DNA of 64,000 bases. It comes from Trichosphaerium sp. ATCC 40318. Its lineage: Eukaryota; Discosea; Flabellinia; Trichosidae. The position numbers and the translations under genes are program-made. Numbering within the stretch: position 1 is the stretch's first letter; every line of letters starts with the position of its first letter. The stretch is taken from the NCBI GenBank assembly GCA_038496445.1, contig JALMLS010000453.1, positions 124,001 to 188,000 of the forward strand, given 5' to 3'. Of the stretch, positions 22,266 to 33,934 are shown piece after piece. The notes below the pieces were generated by a model that worked only from the letters and a program-made list of their open reading frames with translations, searched no databases and had not been told where the DNA came from.

Positions 22266-25200
22266 ATGTCCAATCGCTTTTCATTTGCAGGTCTCTCAGA
22301 CGGAGAGGTTAAAGCCAGTTTGGAGCTAAATGGCACAAACGCGCTTCCGCCGCCTGTTGTAGAAACATTCTGGGAGAAACTATGGGAAAACTTTCAAGAC
22401 CCTCTAATCAAGATCCTATGCGTTGCGCTAGTGATTACAACAGTTTTAGCAATCTTTGGGTACGTGTCTCATATTTAACCAAAGAACGCCGAAAACTAAT
22501 AAAAATAGGTACGCCGACTGGATTGAAGGCGTAGGAATTGCTGTAGCTGTAGTTTTGGCAACATTCATCGCCACATACTCAGAATTCAGAAACGAAAGCA
22601 ATTTCCAAGAACAACAAGCTAAAGCATCTAAAGTAACAAGCAACGTATTCAGAAATAACGACGTTAAGAAAATACTCATCGGTGATATCGTTGTCGGCGA
22701 CTATGTGCTACTAGAGGTACGTCAATAGCGTCAAATAGCACAAATCACAAGTGACACATCTCTTTTTTTGTTGAGAAAGACTTCTATTTTTAATCCTCGG
22801 AAACGAAATCTGGTTGAAATCTCCGGCTAATTCTTCTTTTTTTTTGTAGCTTGGTAACGCTATTCCAGCTGATGGTGTTCTTGTTGCTGGTGAAATTTCT
22901 GTGAATCAAATGGCTCTTAATGGTGAGCCTGAACCTGTTGTAAAGGCTATTGCACCAGAAAAGTATCATGCTGTTGATCAACAAAATTTGGGTGATGAAT
23001 TCTTGTGTTTCCGTGGTGCACTTGTTGAAGAAGGTATACTCTTGATTTTTTTTATTATTGTCGGGTTTTATCACTGTCTAACTTCTTAATAGGAAAAGCA
23101 GTACTTCGTGTCAATAGTGTAGGTGTTGAAACAGTTTATGGAAGGCTTTATGAAGAGATGAGTACGTCGTTGAGCGCTTGTTATTATTTTTTACTTTGAA
23201 TTTTTTGGCTTAATTTATTAATGTATTTTTTTTTTAAATAGGTGATCCTGAAGAGCGCCAATCTCCCCTTCAATTTAAGCTTAAAAAGCTTGCTGATCAA
23301 ATTAGTATGTATGGATATGTTGGCGCTACCTTTATCGCCCTAGCTTTCTTGTTCAAGCAATTTGTAATGGATCAAGTACGTATTAATTTTGTGTTTTTTT
23401 TAATGGTAATTTCGTAACTAACTTTCTTATTTAAGGGTTACACTATCGATGGTATTGTCAACTACGCTCAAGAATGGCCTTTAGTTATTCAAGATGTTGT
23501 CAATTCACTTATTCTCGCAATTATTTTCGTCGTTGTACGTACTGTGCTTTCATAACAACGTGAACACGATTTTTTGAGTAATTTATCAATTTTGACATTT
23601 TACACCCTAGGTTGCTGTACCTGAAGGTCTACCAATGATGATAGCTATTGTTTTATCACTTAATATGCGCAAATTGTTGAAATCTAATGTACATGTCCGT
23701 CGTCTTCTTGGTATTGAAACATCTGGAAGTTTGAACGTTTTGTTCACTGATAAGACTGGAACACTCACGAAAGGTGCGACGGTTTTATACTTACTTTGTA
23801 ATCACGCTTACAATTTATACAGGTCACCTTTGTGGAGACTTGTTTGTTACTGGAGAAGAGAATCTTTACAAGAGCTACACAGCTATGCCTTCTTTTATCC
23901 AGAAACTTCTTGGGTTTGCTATTTGTGCTTCATCTGCTGCTCATATCAATCCTGGTACGTCCCTTTGTTTTTCTTCAATAACATTGCATCAATCAAGCAT
24001 ATCAATCAAGCGTTTCTATTGAGTTCTTATTGTTTAATATAGGAACCCCTCCTGTCATTATTGGAGGCAATGCTTCTGAGCGTGCTTTCTTAATGTTTTT
24101 GGATCAAGCCACTCTTGAGCGCAACTATGATGTCACACGTGAAGCAGAGATTATTTTCAACTCTTCTCTTAAATTTTCAGCTGCTGATATCACCGTCAAT
24201 GATAAACAAATCGACTACGTCCCAAAACGAGTACGTACAAATCTTCAACAAACACCAAAAACAAAAGCAAAAAAAATTTGCATGTTGTTCTCCTCAAGCA
24301 GTTACTAAATCCTTATAAATAGGTTTCTATCGTTAAAGGCGCTCCTGAGAAGGTTTTTAAGAACTGTAACATGTATTTTACCGAGTCTGGAGAGAAGAAG
24401 CCAATTGATGATAAAATAATAAGCAGTCTCGATAAACAATGCTCGCATTTGTCTAAAGATGCTGTTCGTGTTATTGCCGTTGCAATTACAGAAGAGCGTA
24501 TTGAAAAAGGACAAAAAGAAATGCCTACGAACCTTACACTTATCGGTATTATGGGTGTTCTTGATGTTATCAGAGATGAGTCTAGAACAGCTCTTAATAT
24601 TGCTAGAAAGGCTGGTATTCAAGCTGTTATGATTACTGGTGATAGAACTGAGACTGCTATTGCTGTTGCTAGAAAAGTAGACTTAGTACCAGCTAACTTA
24701 ACTGATGACCAGTTGATCAAAGCTAATAGAGTCTTGACTTCTCAGAAACTTAATGGTCTTTCTGATGATGAAGTAAAGCAGATATTACCTGATTTACGTG
24801 TTATTTCAAGAGCTTTACCAACTGATAAGAGTCGTCTTGTTAAGATTGCTCAATGTACGTCTTTTTCTTTCGGTTGTTTCTCGTTTTTTCGGTTTTTGTT
24901 TGTTTGAAGGCTTGACTGTTGACTGTTTTGTTTTAGCTCAAAATTTGGTTGTTGGTATGACTGGTGATGGTGTTAATGATGCTGCTGCACTAAAGATTGC
25001 TGATGTTGGATTTTCTATGGGTTCTGGTACTGAGGTTGCTAAGGAGGCTTCTGATATTGTTATTTTGGATGATAACATCTATTCCATTGTTAATGCCGTT
25101 TTATACGGTAGAACGATATTCAAGTCTATTCGTAAATTCATCGTCTTCCAATCTACAGGTACGTTAGTCGAACGACAAACCTTCGAATATAGTTCTATTG

Positions 25201-25939
25201 CGATTAACATTTTCATTTTTAGTTAACTTCTCGTCTTCTTTGATTGTATTCCTTGGTCCTTTTATGGGCTTTGACTTCCCACTTACATTAATTCAACTAT
25301 TGTGGGTTAATCTTGTTATGGATACACTCGCTGCTCTTGCTTTCGGCGGTGAAGCCGCTAAACAAAGGTAACAACAAAGACCTGGAGATGAAACTTTTTT
25401 GTTCTTACTTTTTTTCTAGTTACATGAGCGAAAAACCAATTCACCGTACTGAAGCCATTATCTCACCAGATATGTGGTCAGCTATTATCATTAATGGCGC
25501 TTTTATTGCATTTATGTGTATAGTATTCCTTGTCAATGATAGCGTCGTTGAACTGTTCACAAGAGATGGGATGCCTTCTAAAGAAGTTTTCCTTACTGCT
25601 TTCTTTGCTTATTTCATCTTCTTGACAAACTTTAATGCATTCAATGTCAGGACTGTCCGTGTTAATATCTTTGATGGATTATTCTCTAATATTGGTTTCA
25701 TTGCTGTTATCGCTGCTATCTTTATTATACAGATTGTATTCACTTACCTTGGAGGTAGTGTACTACGTACTGTTCCTCTTGAAGCTCAAGAATGGTTTTA
25801 TATTATTGGGGCTTCTGTTGTTATTATTCCTTTTGATACTCTTCGTAAACTCATTGTTTCTCCTCTATTACCTTCACATATTGTTGATAATAGTGTACAA
25901 GAAGATGGAGAGAATGGTGTTATTCTTAAAGAGGATTAA
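22266..25939 (+). CDS. P-type Ca2+-transporting ATPase, plasma-membrane (PMCA) type
   Basis: Thirteen or so exons; ATG at 22266 and TAA at 25937-25939, about 950 residues. Order: short cytosolic N-terminus; M1-M2; A domain, where the family TGES loop reads NGEPEP; M4 with PEGLP; phosphorylation motif DKTGTLT; nucleotide-binding KGAPEKV; hinge [13 protein letters not shown]; then six C-terminal helices (for example [16 protein letters not shown]). Subtype IIB is suggested by the M6 sequence and length. The C-tail is short, with no evident calmodulin-binding helix. It exports Ca2+ or loads contractile vacuole or acidic stores. The catalytic Glu of the A-domain loop is kept although flanking residues differ. 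Confidence 0.9.
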
Positions 25940-26327
25940 AGAAGAAAAAAAAAAGACCGAAAGAAAGAAAGAAAAAAAAATAGAAGAAAAAAACCCATTT
26001 TAATGGTCCTTGTTTGTAGTGCTGTCAGTGGTTTGTGAATAAATATTTTTCACCTGTATCAAATTAGTAGTGTTGTATTAGTTGGATAGTAATTGATAGA
26101 TATTTGTAATTGACTTGAACTGTTTGCACGTGATGCAAAACACCAAAGTAAATGGTTTTTTTCAACAGTATTTCTTTCATCAAAGAGAACTTGTCATAGA
26201 GAGTGAAAGCTATTTAAATTAAGGCACATGCGATCTGCTACAAGGTATTTTGTTCAAGTATTCATACCGGAGAGTTCAGTGGAACGCTTTATTAATACAC
26301 TATATAATACGAGAATAATTTGTAATT
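25940..26327. other. Convergent 3' intergenic region
   Basis: Between the tail-to-tail ATPase and vacuolin-like genes. Purine-rich A/G tracts follow the ATPase stop, then an AATAAA-type signal near 26038. No gene seen. Confidence 0.4.
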
Positions 26328-28767
26328 TTATATGCCCACAGGCAATGGTGGCGGCTTTGGACTACTGTTGCTTGATCCTTGTTTTGCTACTTGATTACCA
26401 GGGTTACCAATGGTTTCGATAGATAAATTTACATCATTAGGAGTAAAGTACATAGTGCTATTGCCTTGAGATAGCGTTCTACAAAATGACATTAGAAAGT
26501 TATTGAAACCTCAACACGTGTTTCACCTGAGAGAATCCAATTTACGCAAAGTATTCCACATTGCCATCTTTGTTACCATGTCTACGTTTTCAAGACCTTC
26601 AAGGTAAGTTTTAATTTGATCAGCTTCAGCCTCGCCTTTAAAGAAGTTAGAAAGAGGACAAAGTGATTTTCTTCAGATTTCGAATGTTTACCTTCCATTG
26701 AAGCTGCTGCTACGTGGTGAGAATGTCTCACTTTAAGCAACTCTCCTTGTAGTTTCTCTTGCTCTATATCACCTTTCATTGTATATAGTTTGACTTCATT
26801 TTCAGATTGGACATGTTGAAGCTTGTTGAGCCTATCAGTTGTTTCTACGAAAAAGTTATTCTTCCTTGTGCAACTTTGTCAATGTGTTACCTTTAATGAT
26901 TGCCTGGAGGGTTCTCTCAGTTTCTTGGTTCTTACAGTGGTAAGATAGTACTTCTACTGAATGAACCAAGCATCCTCTATCTTCATAAAACGAGTCATTC
27001 CTAGAAAATCAGTATTTAGCTCGTATTCACAAACTAAAAAGAAATTACGTACTCTTCAAGTACGTATTGCTTTATGAGTTGGTTAAACTCTTGCATGAAC
27101 TTTTCTAATGTAACACGTGATACGCGTTCTATAATAATTGATCTAGCATGTTGACATATATCTCCTCTAAATAAACGGTTAAACAAGCAACAGTTTATTA
27201 ACAATACGAACTTTGGATCTTGCGTGAACTCAATCATTGTCTTCACATCAACAACTTGCCAAAAGAAAGTAAGCTCGACCACCTAGGATCATATTGTTAA
27301 ATAAGTGAAGTATCGGTGACGAATAGATGTGGTACCAGCTCAACATTGTCACATGTTCTACAAACAAACTCGTAGTTTAAGTAACGTGGCCTTCTGTCAA
27401 TTTTGCATACTTTGGATTTATTATCTTTAGAGATACCCTTGCTTGTACTCGACCAACTGAGTTCCAGGAGCTATAAAAGAATCAACCTAACATCCATACA
27501 CATTGCGTGTTAAACTCACCTCACAATACGGTGGAAGAAAGAATGCACGCTCGTATTCATCCGCAAGCATTTGATCAGTGAGAGTTTGAGAGTCTTGGAA
27601 CAATTGACACTTTACCAATCGCTCCTACATTCCATTTATTAGGCTTTTAAACAACCAACTGTTCCACGTACTGTCTTAGATCTCCTCTTTTCACTCTTTT
27701 TTTTAAGCGGCTTCCCGCCTGCGGAAAGATTAGAAGTGTATTCTCAACACTGTAATGTACCGTGTTTGAAATGAAAGCAGCCATCTTTGTCTTTAATAAT
27801 AATAGTTTCGTGGTCTTCTAGAACAATCTTCTTATGTACACTTTCTACCTCTTCATCTGCGGCTGGAACGTATAATATTTGACGTGACTCAAGCCTTAGT
27901 TGCCCAGTTTTAGTGTTTCTAATAAGCACTGCCGTGTGCTTTTTGGAAAAAAATGAGAAAACACTAAAACGCAGCGTTCGTACTTCATCGATATTTATAG
28001 CTGTTCTTATTCCGTCGTCGTCTTCAATGTCATCATCAACTATAACCTCTTCTAGAGGATCAAGGAAAGCCAAACCTTGGCAACAAGTTAGTACCGCACA
28101 AAAACAGCTACAGTTGTTGAACGTACTTTGACCTTGTTGGACTCGTATTGCTCCAGTTTCTTTATTGATAGTGCGCACATACTCGAAGTGCTTCAGTGTT
28201 ATAGCTTTTAGAATATGTTCAATGGCCTCGTGGGCGCCTATGAAAACATTACGAAAGGAAATATGTTGAAAGATAGCATACCTGGCATAAAAACACAAGG
28301 TCCTCTAATTTGCCTTCTTTTACCAGTTTTTTGATCTAGTACAATGATGTAGTCGGTAGCACCTAGTTGTGGTGCTTGTTGCTTTCCGTAGGTAAGCATA
28401 CGCTCGTTCATATCTGGAAAATCATGTTAAAGATGTTCACAGAGTATGTAAAGTGGTACCAACAAACCGAAGAGCAGGTCCTTGCACTATATCAACTGCC
28501 CCACTAGTATTTATAAATCAACAATCAAAAAACTAGTTTGAAATATGCGCACGTGAGATTATTGCAAGTCTTCAAGTACTCAGTATCTGATAGAGTTATC
28601 GCTTGATGTTTATGTGATGTAACACAGCATCCTGCACAAAACACTAGAGCGCTGTTAGCTAATGGTTGTTTGGGATGTCTAGTTTGTTTGACGTACTTGC
28701 AGGCCCTGTTATGACTCTCCTGTGTCCACAACGGAGAAGACTTAGTTGCTGGCCTTCGTCTATCCAT
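26328..28767 (-). CDS. Vacuolin-like SPFH/band-7 family protein
   Basis: About ten exons, ATG at 28767, TAA at 26328. The N-terminal region has CxGC and histidine motifs (CAGCC). A conserved block follows: GPALRF, VLDQKTGKRRQIRGPCVF, VLIRNTKTGQLRL and VLEDHETIIIKDKDG. Then ELSWSS, the SPFH core with NYEFVCRTCDNVEL, FFWQVVDVKTMIEFT and HARSIIIERVSRVTLEKFM, a coiled coil (TTDRLNKLQHVQSENEVKL onward) and a Gly/Pro/Asn tail. This layout matches Dictyostelium vacuolins, flotillin-like proteins of post-lysosomal membranes, as I recall them. One intron excises a GTACGA...AAAAAG segment around 27987-27943 that would otherwise read through. Confidence 0.7.
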
Positions 28768-29108
28768 CTGAAAGCTGGTAGGCTTAAACAGTGTCAATAA
28801 AGTGTATATTCAATAGGAAGCTCCCTTACCACCATAAAAAGGACATATTCGTTGTATTAATTAGATGGTTTTTAAATAGTAGCTGTTTTTAGGGGTGAAA
28901 ACTGTTTTTTGAACCAAAAACGTGCAGTGAAAATGAAATTAGCGAAACAAAAACGTCGTGCCAGATTTGTTTGATAACATGTTTGCTTTGCTGGCAGGAT
29001 GATCAAATATTCTGTTATTTGTTGAAAGCGAATTAAAATGGATAAAATGGAAAATAAGAGCGAAAACAGAGTTTTAGCGAAATTGAAATTTTAATATTTA
29101 TAAGTATT
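28768..29108. other. Intergenic region 5' of the vacuolin-like gene
   Basis: AT-rich flank up to the MITE. No coding frame or RNA gene recognised. Confidence 0.35.
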
Positions 29109-29416
29109 TAGAGGTGGTCGCTAAACGGGTATAGCCGGCTAGCCTGTTTAGGTTTTTGGGACTGGTTATACCGGCTAAGAAAAATAAGAGAAAACTCATC
29201 CATTTTTTGCTTGTTACTAGGCTTTGGACCTATGTATCGAACACAACGAATTGCAAAGCCATTGAGAGCATGTAGAACTTAAAAAAAGCATGTGGTGCCA
29301 TGGTACAACACCGGTTTAGCCGATTACAAATTTTATTGCTGGTTTCTTAGCCGTCGGTTAACCGGCTACAGATTGTTGTCGTCTGCTCAACCGGGACCGT
29401 ACCGCGACCACATCTA
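29109..29416. mobile_element. 308-bp hAT-type MITE
   Basis: Exact 8-bp target-site duplication TAAGTATT (29101-29108 and 29417-29424) brackets terminal repeats TAGAGGTGGTCGC and GCGACCACATCTA, which pair with one mismatch. The TAGAG start and 8-bp duplication are typical of hAT transposons. The interior is unusually GC-rich for this DNA and carries several diverged CCGGCTA / TAGCCG repeats in both orientations (for example 29133-29140, 29174-29179 and 29360-29367), probably subterminal transposase-binding repeats. No coding capacity. Confidence 0.85.
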
Positions 29417-29988
29417 TAAGTATTACTTACCATGTCTGAAAAGATATTGTCCGTTTCAGCAAAGATAGTCAAATTGTGATAAAAAACCGATAGTTTTGGG
29501 TGCATACGAACAAGAAGTTGTGGCCCTTAAGCTGTGAACATAAAGCCCTTCTGTGTTTGCTTTAAGGTTGGCAAATTTAGCCGATTTTATTGACTGTAAT
29601 TGATGCAACACCTAACTAAAAGTTTTGCACTTTTTGGTCGATTTTTGAGACCATAGTCAATTTGCAATTTTTGAATAAATCAGCTCATGGCCACACTAGC
29701 CACCAAAGACTGAGCTTCAACCAATCTTGTCTCCTATATATTGACAGTTTCCAATCTAACATATTAATTATCATCTTGTTTTAGTTGAGTAAAGTTTTTG
29801 TAGAAGTAAAACAAGCTGTAACAACTATTTACAAAACGAGTTTATTTGGGCTATAATAATCGGGAGTGGCTGTTTAAAAGTAGGCTTAAAAAAATAGCAT
29901 TATTTCAGAGGTAAAGCTTGTGAGTATTGATGGCGTAGCCCAGGATAAAATAGAACGACTTTTCTTCGTTTTGGAACTATTTATTTAC
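29417..29988. other. Intergenic region between the MITE and the F-box gene
   Basis: AT-rich sequence with no recognisable gene. It forms the 3' flank of the F-box/LRR gene at 29989. Confidence 0.35.
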
Positions 29989-31182
29989 TCAGTGCCAGCG
30001 CATGTATCGGTAAATGGAAATATGTGTATCCTCATAAATCTCTCTTAAAGAGGTTTCCAGAAACATTTCATAATAATTAACAAAAATAGTGAGCATACGA
30101 TCAAATGAAACTGAGCTTTCACGAGATACTGAAACAGCAAAAAGACCTTTAGGTATTAGTGCTTTGATACCTTCATTTGTCACGTGATTGCAATTGTTAA
30201 GGCCAATAGTATGAACTCCAACTAGTGCTTTGACACCCTCATCTGTAACTGAAGTACCTTCTAGATTAATGGCATGAACTCCCGCAAGTGTTTTGACACC
30301 TTCATCTGTCACAGCAGTGTTGCAGAGATCAATGGCGTAAACTCTAGTGAGAGCTTTGATTCCCTCATCTGTAACCGAAGTGCCTCCAAGGTGAATAATA
30401 GAAACTCCTGCAAGCGCTTTGATGCCTTCATCTGTAACTGAAGTTTCATCAAGGTAAATCGTATGAACGCCTGCAAGCGCTTTAATGCCTTCATCTGTAA
30501 CTGAAGTGCTTGATAGCAAGATGGAGTGTACTCCTTTTAGTGATTTTATACTATCATCGGTCACCGAAGTGTCAGTGAGATCAATGGTATGTACACCACT
30601 TAATGATTTAATTCCTTCATCTATTATATTTGTGAGCATTAAATCAATAGTATGAACACCTTTTAATGCTTTAATACCATTGTCTGTAATACTTTCACAG
30701 GCACAAAGGCAAATAGAATGAACACCATTTAGTGCCGTTATACCCTCATCAGTCACTGGAGTATGAGATAGGTCTATAGCATGTACACCACTTAATGCCT
30801 TTATACCTTCGTCTGTCACATACTTGCAACGCCCCAGACGAATAGCATCAACACCTGCAAGTGCTTTTAAATCAAAATCATTAATGGCACTATTGTTTTC
30901 ATAGTCTGCTGTGATGATAGATGTGTCAATATTAGAACATCCTCGTAGCAATGAATACAATGTGTTGTTTTCAACAGTCACAACAATGATAGTGTTGTTC
31001 ATGATTCCCTTGTACTGTCTAATCTTTAGAATATCCTGAATGTTTTTCAGATATATCTTTTTGTATCCAACAACATCATGGATAATATCAGCCATCAAAC
31101 GACACGATTGAGCAATATTGAACCTTGATTTGGCATCTGTATGATGTACAATAGTTGCAATAACCTCTGGAGGAAAATCCAT
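29989..31182 (-). CDS. F-box / 21-residue LRR protein
   Basis: Intronless, 397 residues, ATG at 31182, TGA stop. The F-box covers residues about 1-45 (FPPEVIATIVHHTDA ... SCRLMADIIHD). From residue about 95 there are roughly twelve nearly uniform 21-residue LRRs with consensus G-V-H-T-I-x-L-x-x-T-x-V-T-D-E-G-I-K-A-L-x. The repeats are also similar at DNA level (63-bp period), pointing to recent internal amplification. Inferred SCF substrate receptor. Confidence 0.85.
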   Translation of the reverse strand: MDFPPEVIATIVHHTDAKSRFNIAQSCRLMADIIHDVVGYKKIYLKNIQDILKIRQYKGIMNNTIIVVTVENNTLYSLLRGCSNIDTSIITADYENNSAINDFDLKALAGVDAIRLGRCKYVTDEGIKALSGVHAIDLSHTPVTDEGITALNGVHSICLCACESITDNGIKALKGVHTIDLMLTNIIDEGIKSLSGVHTIDLTDTSVTDDSIKSLKGVHSILLSSTSVTDEGIKALAGVHTIYLDETSVTDEGIKALAGVSIIHLGGTSVTDEGIKALTRVYAIDLCNTAVTDEGVKTLAGVHAINLEGTSVTDEGVKALVGVHTIGLNNCNHVTNEGIKALIPKGLFAVSVSRESSVSFDRMLTIFVNYYEMFLETSLREIYEDTHISIYRYMRWH

Positions 31183-31562
31183 AATGATAGGTTCTTTGTG
31201 TGTTGTCTGTTGCTGTGTTCTTTTTTTGTTGTTAGTGTGATCAGAAGTAAACAGTTTTTAGCGTACTGCCTTGTTTGTTTGCGCTTTGGTAACTTTTTGT
31301 ACTCAGACTCAACTTGTGAAACTCGTGTAGGTAAAATCGAGTCTGTTGGAAGTATTGTATGCAGTTTGCTTGTGTCATCAGTGGTTTTGAAGAGATACTC
31401 ATCTAATTGTCGCAGATAGTGTGCATTTGCGACGTTTAAAATGGTTTCGAGTTGGTTACTGAATGTTGTAAGCTGTTCGGCTTTAATTTTACTGAATTCT
31501 TCTTTGTGGTTTGTCTTGTAGTACACAATAGCCTGTTCAACAGATACAGAGGGAAAAATCAT
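31095..31562 (-). CDS. Uncertain overlapping ORF upstream of the F-box gene
   Basis: A 155-residue open frame from an ATG at 31562 that overlaps the first 88 bp of the F-box gene in another frame. Its first 105 residues have protein-like composition (EEFSKIKAEQLTTFSNQLE), while the part over the F-box start looks like out-of-frame sequence. It may be a separate small gene whose 3' exon I cannot place, or an upstream exon. Confidence 0.25.
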   Translation of the reverse strand: MIFPSVSVEQAIVYYKTNHKEEFSKIKAEQLTTFSNQLETILNVANAHYLRQLDEYLFKTTDDTSKLHTILPTDSILPTRVSQVESEYKKLPKRKQTRQYAKNCLLLITLTTKKEHSNRQHTKNLSLWIFLQRLLQLLYIIQMPNQGSILLNRVV

Positions 31563-31625
31563 GATTTGCTATGTGTGGCGCTAGTTCAACAGTCCAAAAT
31601 TCACTGAACTCGCTCAGGAAACTAT

Positions 31626-31850
31626 TTGACTACTAAGTCGTTCGGGGCCATAGTTTTTTCCGAATTTTCCGAAAACAAAAATTCGAAAATATCTTCGCTT
31701 TCTGACAGCCCTTTGTTGAAAAACACAGATTTCAGTGTTTCGAAAAGGATACGCCGTAGCGTAACTGGCGAACACTTAAAACACCTCAAAGGTATATGTA
31801 CATTGAGCCTTGTAGGTGGCGAGAAGATAACAGCCGAAGGATTCACAATA
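31626..31850 (+). pseudogene. F-box/LRR family remnant
   Basis: The translation contains DSPLLKNTDF, echoing DSPLLRNTKI of the gene at 15853, and HLKGICTLSL followed by GGEKITAEGF, typical of one LRR unit. The rest of the gene is missing. It lies between two intact family members in the opposite orientation. Confidence 0.5.
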
Positions 31851-31877
31851 CTTGTTATTTTTTTCTTACATAAATTA

Positions 31878-33221
31878 TTAATATTTGTTGTATCTATTGT
31901 GATAAGTGCATCTAATACCCAGTCCATTAATGTCCTCCTTTGCGATCCGTACACAATTCATTACTATTATTTCCTTCAATGACTTCAAGTGTTTCAGGCA
32001 GTTCTTTGTAATATTGCTACATTCGAACATTCTCAGTTTTTGAAGGTATACCAATGCCTTTAACCCTGAATCTGTTATTACATCGTTTACCAGAAGATTA
32101 AGGTACTTGACATTACTCAATGATACTATTCCTTCATCTGTAAATGATCTTCTACCATTAAAGATAAACACTGTATTAACATTGCTTAGGTGTTTAAGCC
32201 ATCCATTTCTACTTTTTTGTATTCCTGTTTCTGTGTAGTCACCAATTTCAATCTTATGTACTCCTTGAAGAGCCTTTATTCCTGTTGTCGTTATGAAATC
32301 GCATGCAGTAATATCTATAGTATGTACACCGCAAAGATGTTGGATGCCTTTATCTGTTACTAAGGTGTTGCGAAGATTTATGGTATGAACGCCAACAAGC
32401 TCTTTGATACCTTTGTCTGATATTGAAGTGTGTTGTAGATTAATCGTGTGGACACCTGTGAGTGCGCTGACACCTTTATCAGTCACAGCAGTGTTTTTGA
32501 GATTAATAGTATGTACGCCTGCAAGTGCAATGACGCCTATATCAGTTACTGCAGTGCGCTCAAGGCTAACAGTGTGGACTCCTGCAAGTGCACTTATACC
32601 TTTATCAGTTATGTGAGTGTCCGTGAGATGAATAGTATGAACGCCTGCAAGTGCAATAACACCTTTATCAGTTACTGCAGTGTCTTCAATGGAGATAACA
32701 TGCACGCCGTTCAATGCTTTAATACCTTCATCTGTCACACACGTGTCTTTGAGATGAATGGTATGGACACCAGAGAGTGCTTTAACGCCTTTATCTGTTA
32801 CGGAGGTGAAGCTAAGGTTTATTGTATGAACTCCAGCAAGTGCCTTTATACCTCCGTCTGTTACTGTAGTGTCTAATAGATTAATGGAGTGAACACCAGC
32901 AAGCCTTTTTATACTGTTATTTGATACTAAACCTTCACTAACGTCAATAGTATGAACTCCTTGAAATTTTTCCAGAATTCTGTTTACAAAGCCATACCCA
33001 TACATGCTATGGACTAACTTGATTTTTGTCTGTTTCATAATACCACGGTGTTTTACTACTTCTGTTGCTTGCTCAACTGTCTTGATTGTAACACTACAGT
33101 ATCCAACAATGTTATGAATGATAGAAGAGAGCAAATGACACGTTTGACAACAAGCAAAGCGAGCTTTCGTTGTGTGACGTAAAATAATCGATAAAACCTC
33201 TACAGGCATATCCAATAACAT
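31878..33221 (-). CDS. F-box / 21-residue LRR protein
   Basis: Intronless, 447 residues from the ATG at 33221. The F-box is MPVEVLSIILRHTT ... CQTCHLLSSIIHN. About ten homogeneous 21-residue LRRs follow (GVHTINLSFTSVTDKGVKAL type), then about five longer, more diverged LRRs at the C-terminus (NVKYLNLLVNDVITDSGLKA). Close paralogue of the gene at 29989. Inferred ubiquitin-ligase substrate receptor. Confidence 0.85.
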   Translation of the reverse strand: MLLDMPVEVLSIILRHTTKARFACCQTCHLLSSIIHNIVGYCSVTIKTVEQATEVVKHRGIMKQTKIKLVHSMYGYGFVNRILEKFQGVHTIDVSEGLVSNNSIKRLAGVHSINLLDTTVTDGGIKALAGVHTINLSFTSVTDKGVKALSGVHTIHLKDTCVTDEGIKALNGVHVISIEDTAVTDKGVIALAGVHTIHLTDTHITDKGISALAGVHTVSLERTAVTDIGVIALAGVHTINLKNTAVTDKGVSALTGVHTINLQHTSISDKGIKELVGVHTINLRNTLVTDKGIQHLCGVHTIDITACDFITTTGIKALQGVHKIEIGDYTETGIQKSRNGWLKHLSNVNTVFIFNGRRSFTDEGIVSLSNVKYLNLLVNDVITDSGLKALVYLQKLRMFECSNITKNCLKHLKSLKEIIVMNCVRIAKEDINGLGIRCTYHNRYNKY

Positions 33222-33405
33222 TGTTTTAGCACTATCAATGAGCTTTTAGAACTGTTTACTAAGAAATATAATTATTATACCTTTGATTCGACGTATCAGT
33301 GATGTTAGACATGTTGACTGTTTTTTTCTATTTTATTACTCTGTTTTTTCGTTGAGTGGCAGTTTATCCAAACCTGTTGACTATTTTTGACTTTTTCTTG
33401 AAATA

Positions 33406-33555
33406 ATGGCTGTACAAACTGTGCTTGAAGAATTTACTGAAGTTGTCAACCATAGCAAGCTACAGCACGGTAACGAGATTGATAGTATCTCCAATCTGTG
33501 TTTGTCAGACTGGGCTTCTCATGCTTGCTCACGTACTGACATAGGAGAACGTTGA
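33406..33555 (+). CDS. Short ORF, possible first exon or gene fragment
   Basis: ATG at 33406 opens 49 residues beginning MAVQTVLEEFTEVVNHSK, with convincing amino-acid composition and a TGA at the end. No downstream exon continues it; an LRR remnant follows. It may be a truncated gene or an orphan exon. Confidence 0.25.
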   Translation: MAVQTVLEEFTEVVNHSKLQHGNEIDSISNLCLSDWASHACSRTDIGER

Positions 33556-33604
33556 CTTAAGATGAGCAACTCACACCTGCTATGCTAAATGTCCTCACTT
33601 TTAG

Positions 33605-33808
33605 TTGACTAGCGATTATGTGACAGATAAGGGTGTAAAAGCACTAGCAAGTGTTCATAGCATTAACTTGCGCTTACTTATGTTACAGATGAGGTTAAAA
33701 GATCACGTGAAAGGTGTTCATGCTATTGACCTTGGTCATACTTTAGTTACAAATGAAGGCATCAAAGAACTTAAAGGAGCTCATAGCATTAACCTTGAAG
33801 CTGTGTAA
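33605..33808 (+). pseudogene. LRR remnant of the F-box/LRR family
   Basis: Three partly degraded repeats: VTDKGVKALASVHSINLRL, a broken middle unit, then GVHAIDLGHTLVTNEGIKEL. No F-box or start is present in frame. A CACGTG (33704) falls in the damaged unit. Confidence 0.6.
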
Positions 33809-33934
33809 ACGTGACAGCAAGGATATGTCGGTACTGGAAGGGAGTCTTATAAAATTTTGAACTTGCACTAAGAACATAAATCACAAATAAAATGTGAGAA
33901 CTTATGCAAATAACTTGTTTTATTTTCAAATTAT

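Noticed and set aside
29989-33221. 63-bp periodic DNA interpreted as a satellite or minisatellite
   Set aside because: The period is the codon image of 21-residue LRRs in long intact frames with an F-box and start codon.
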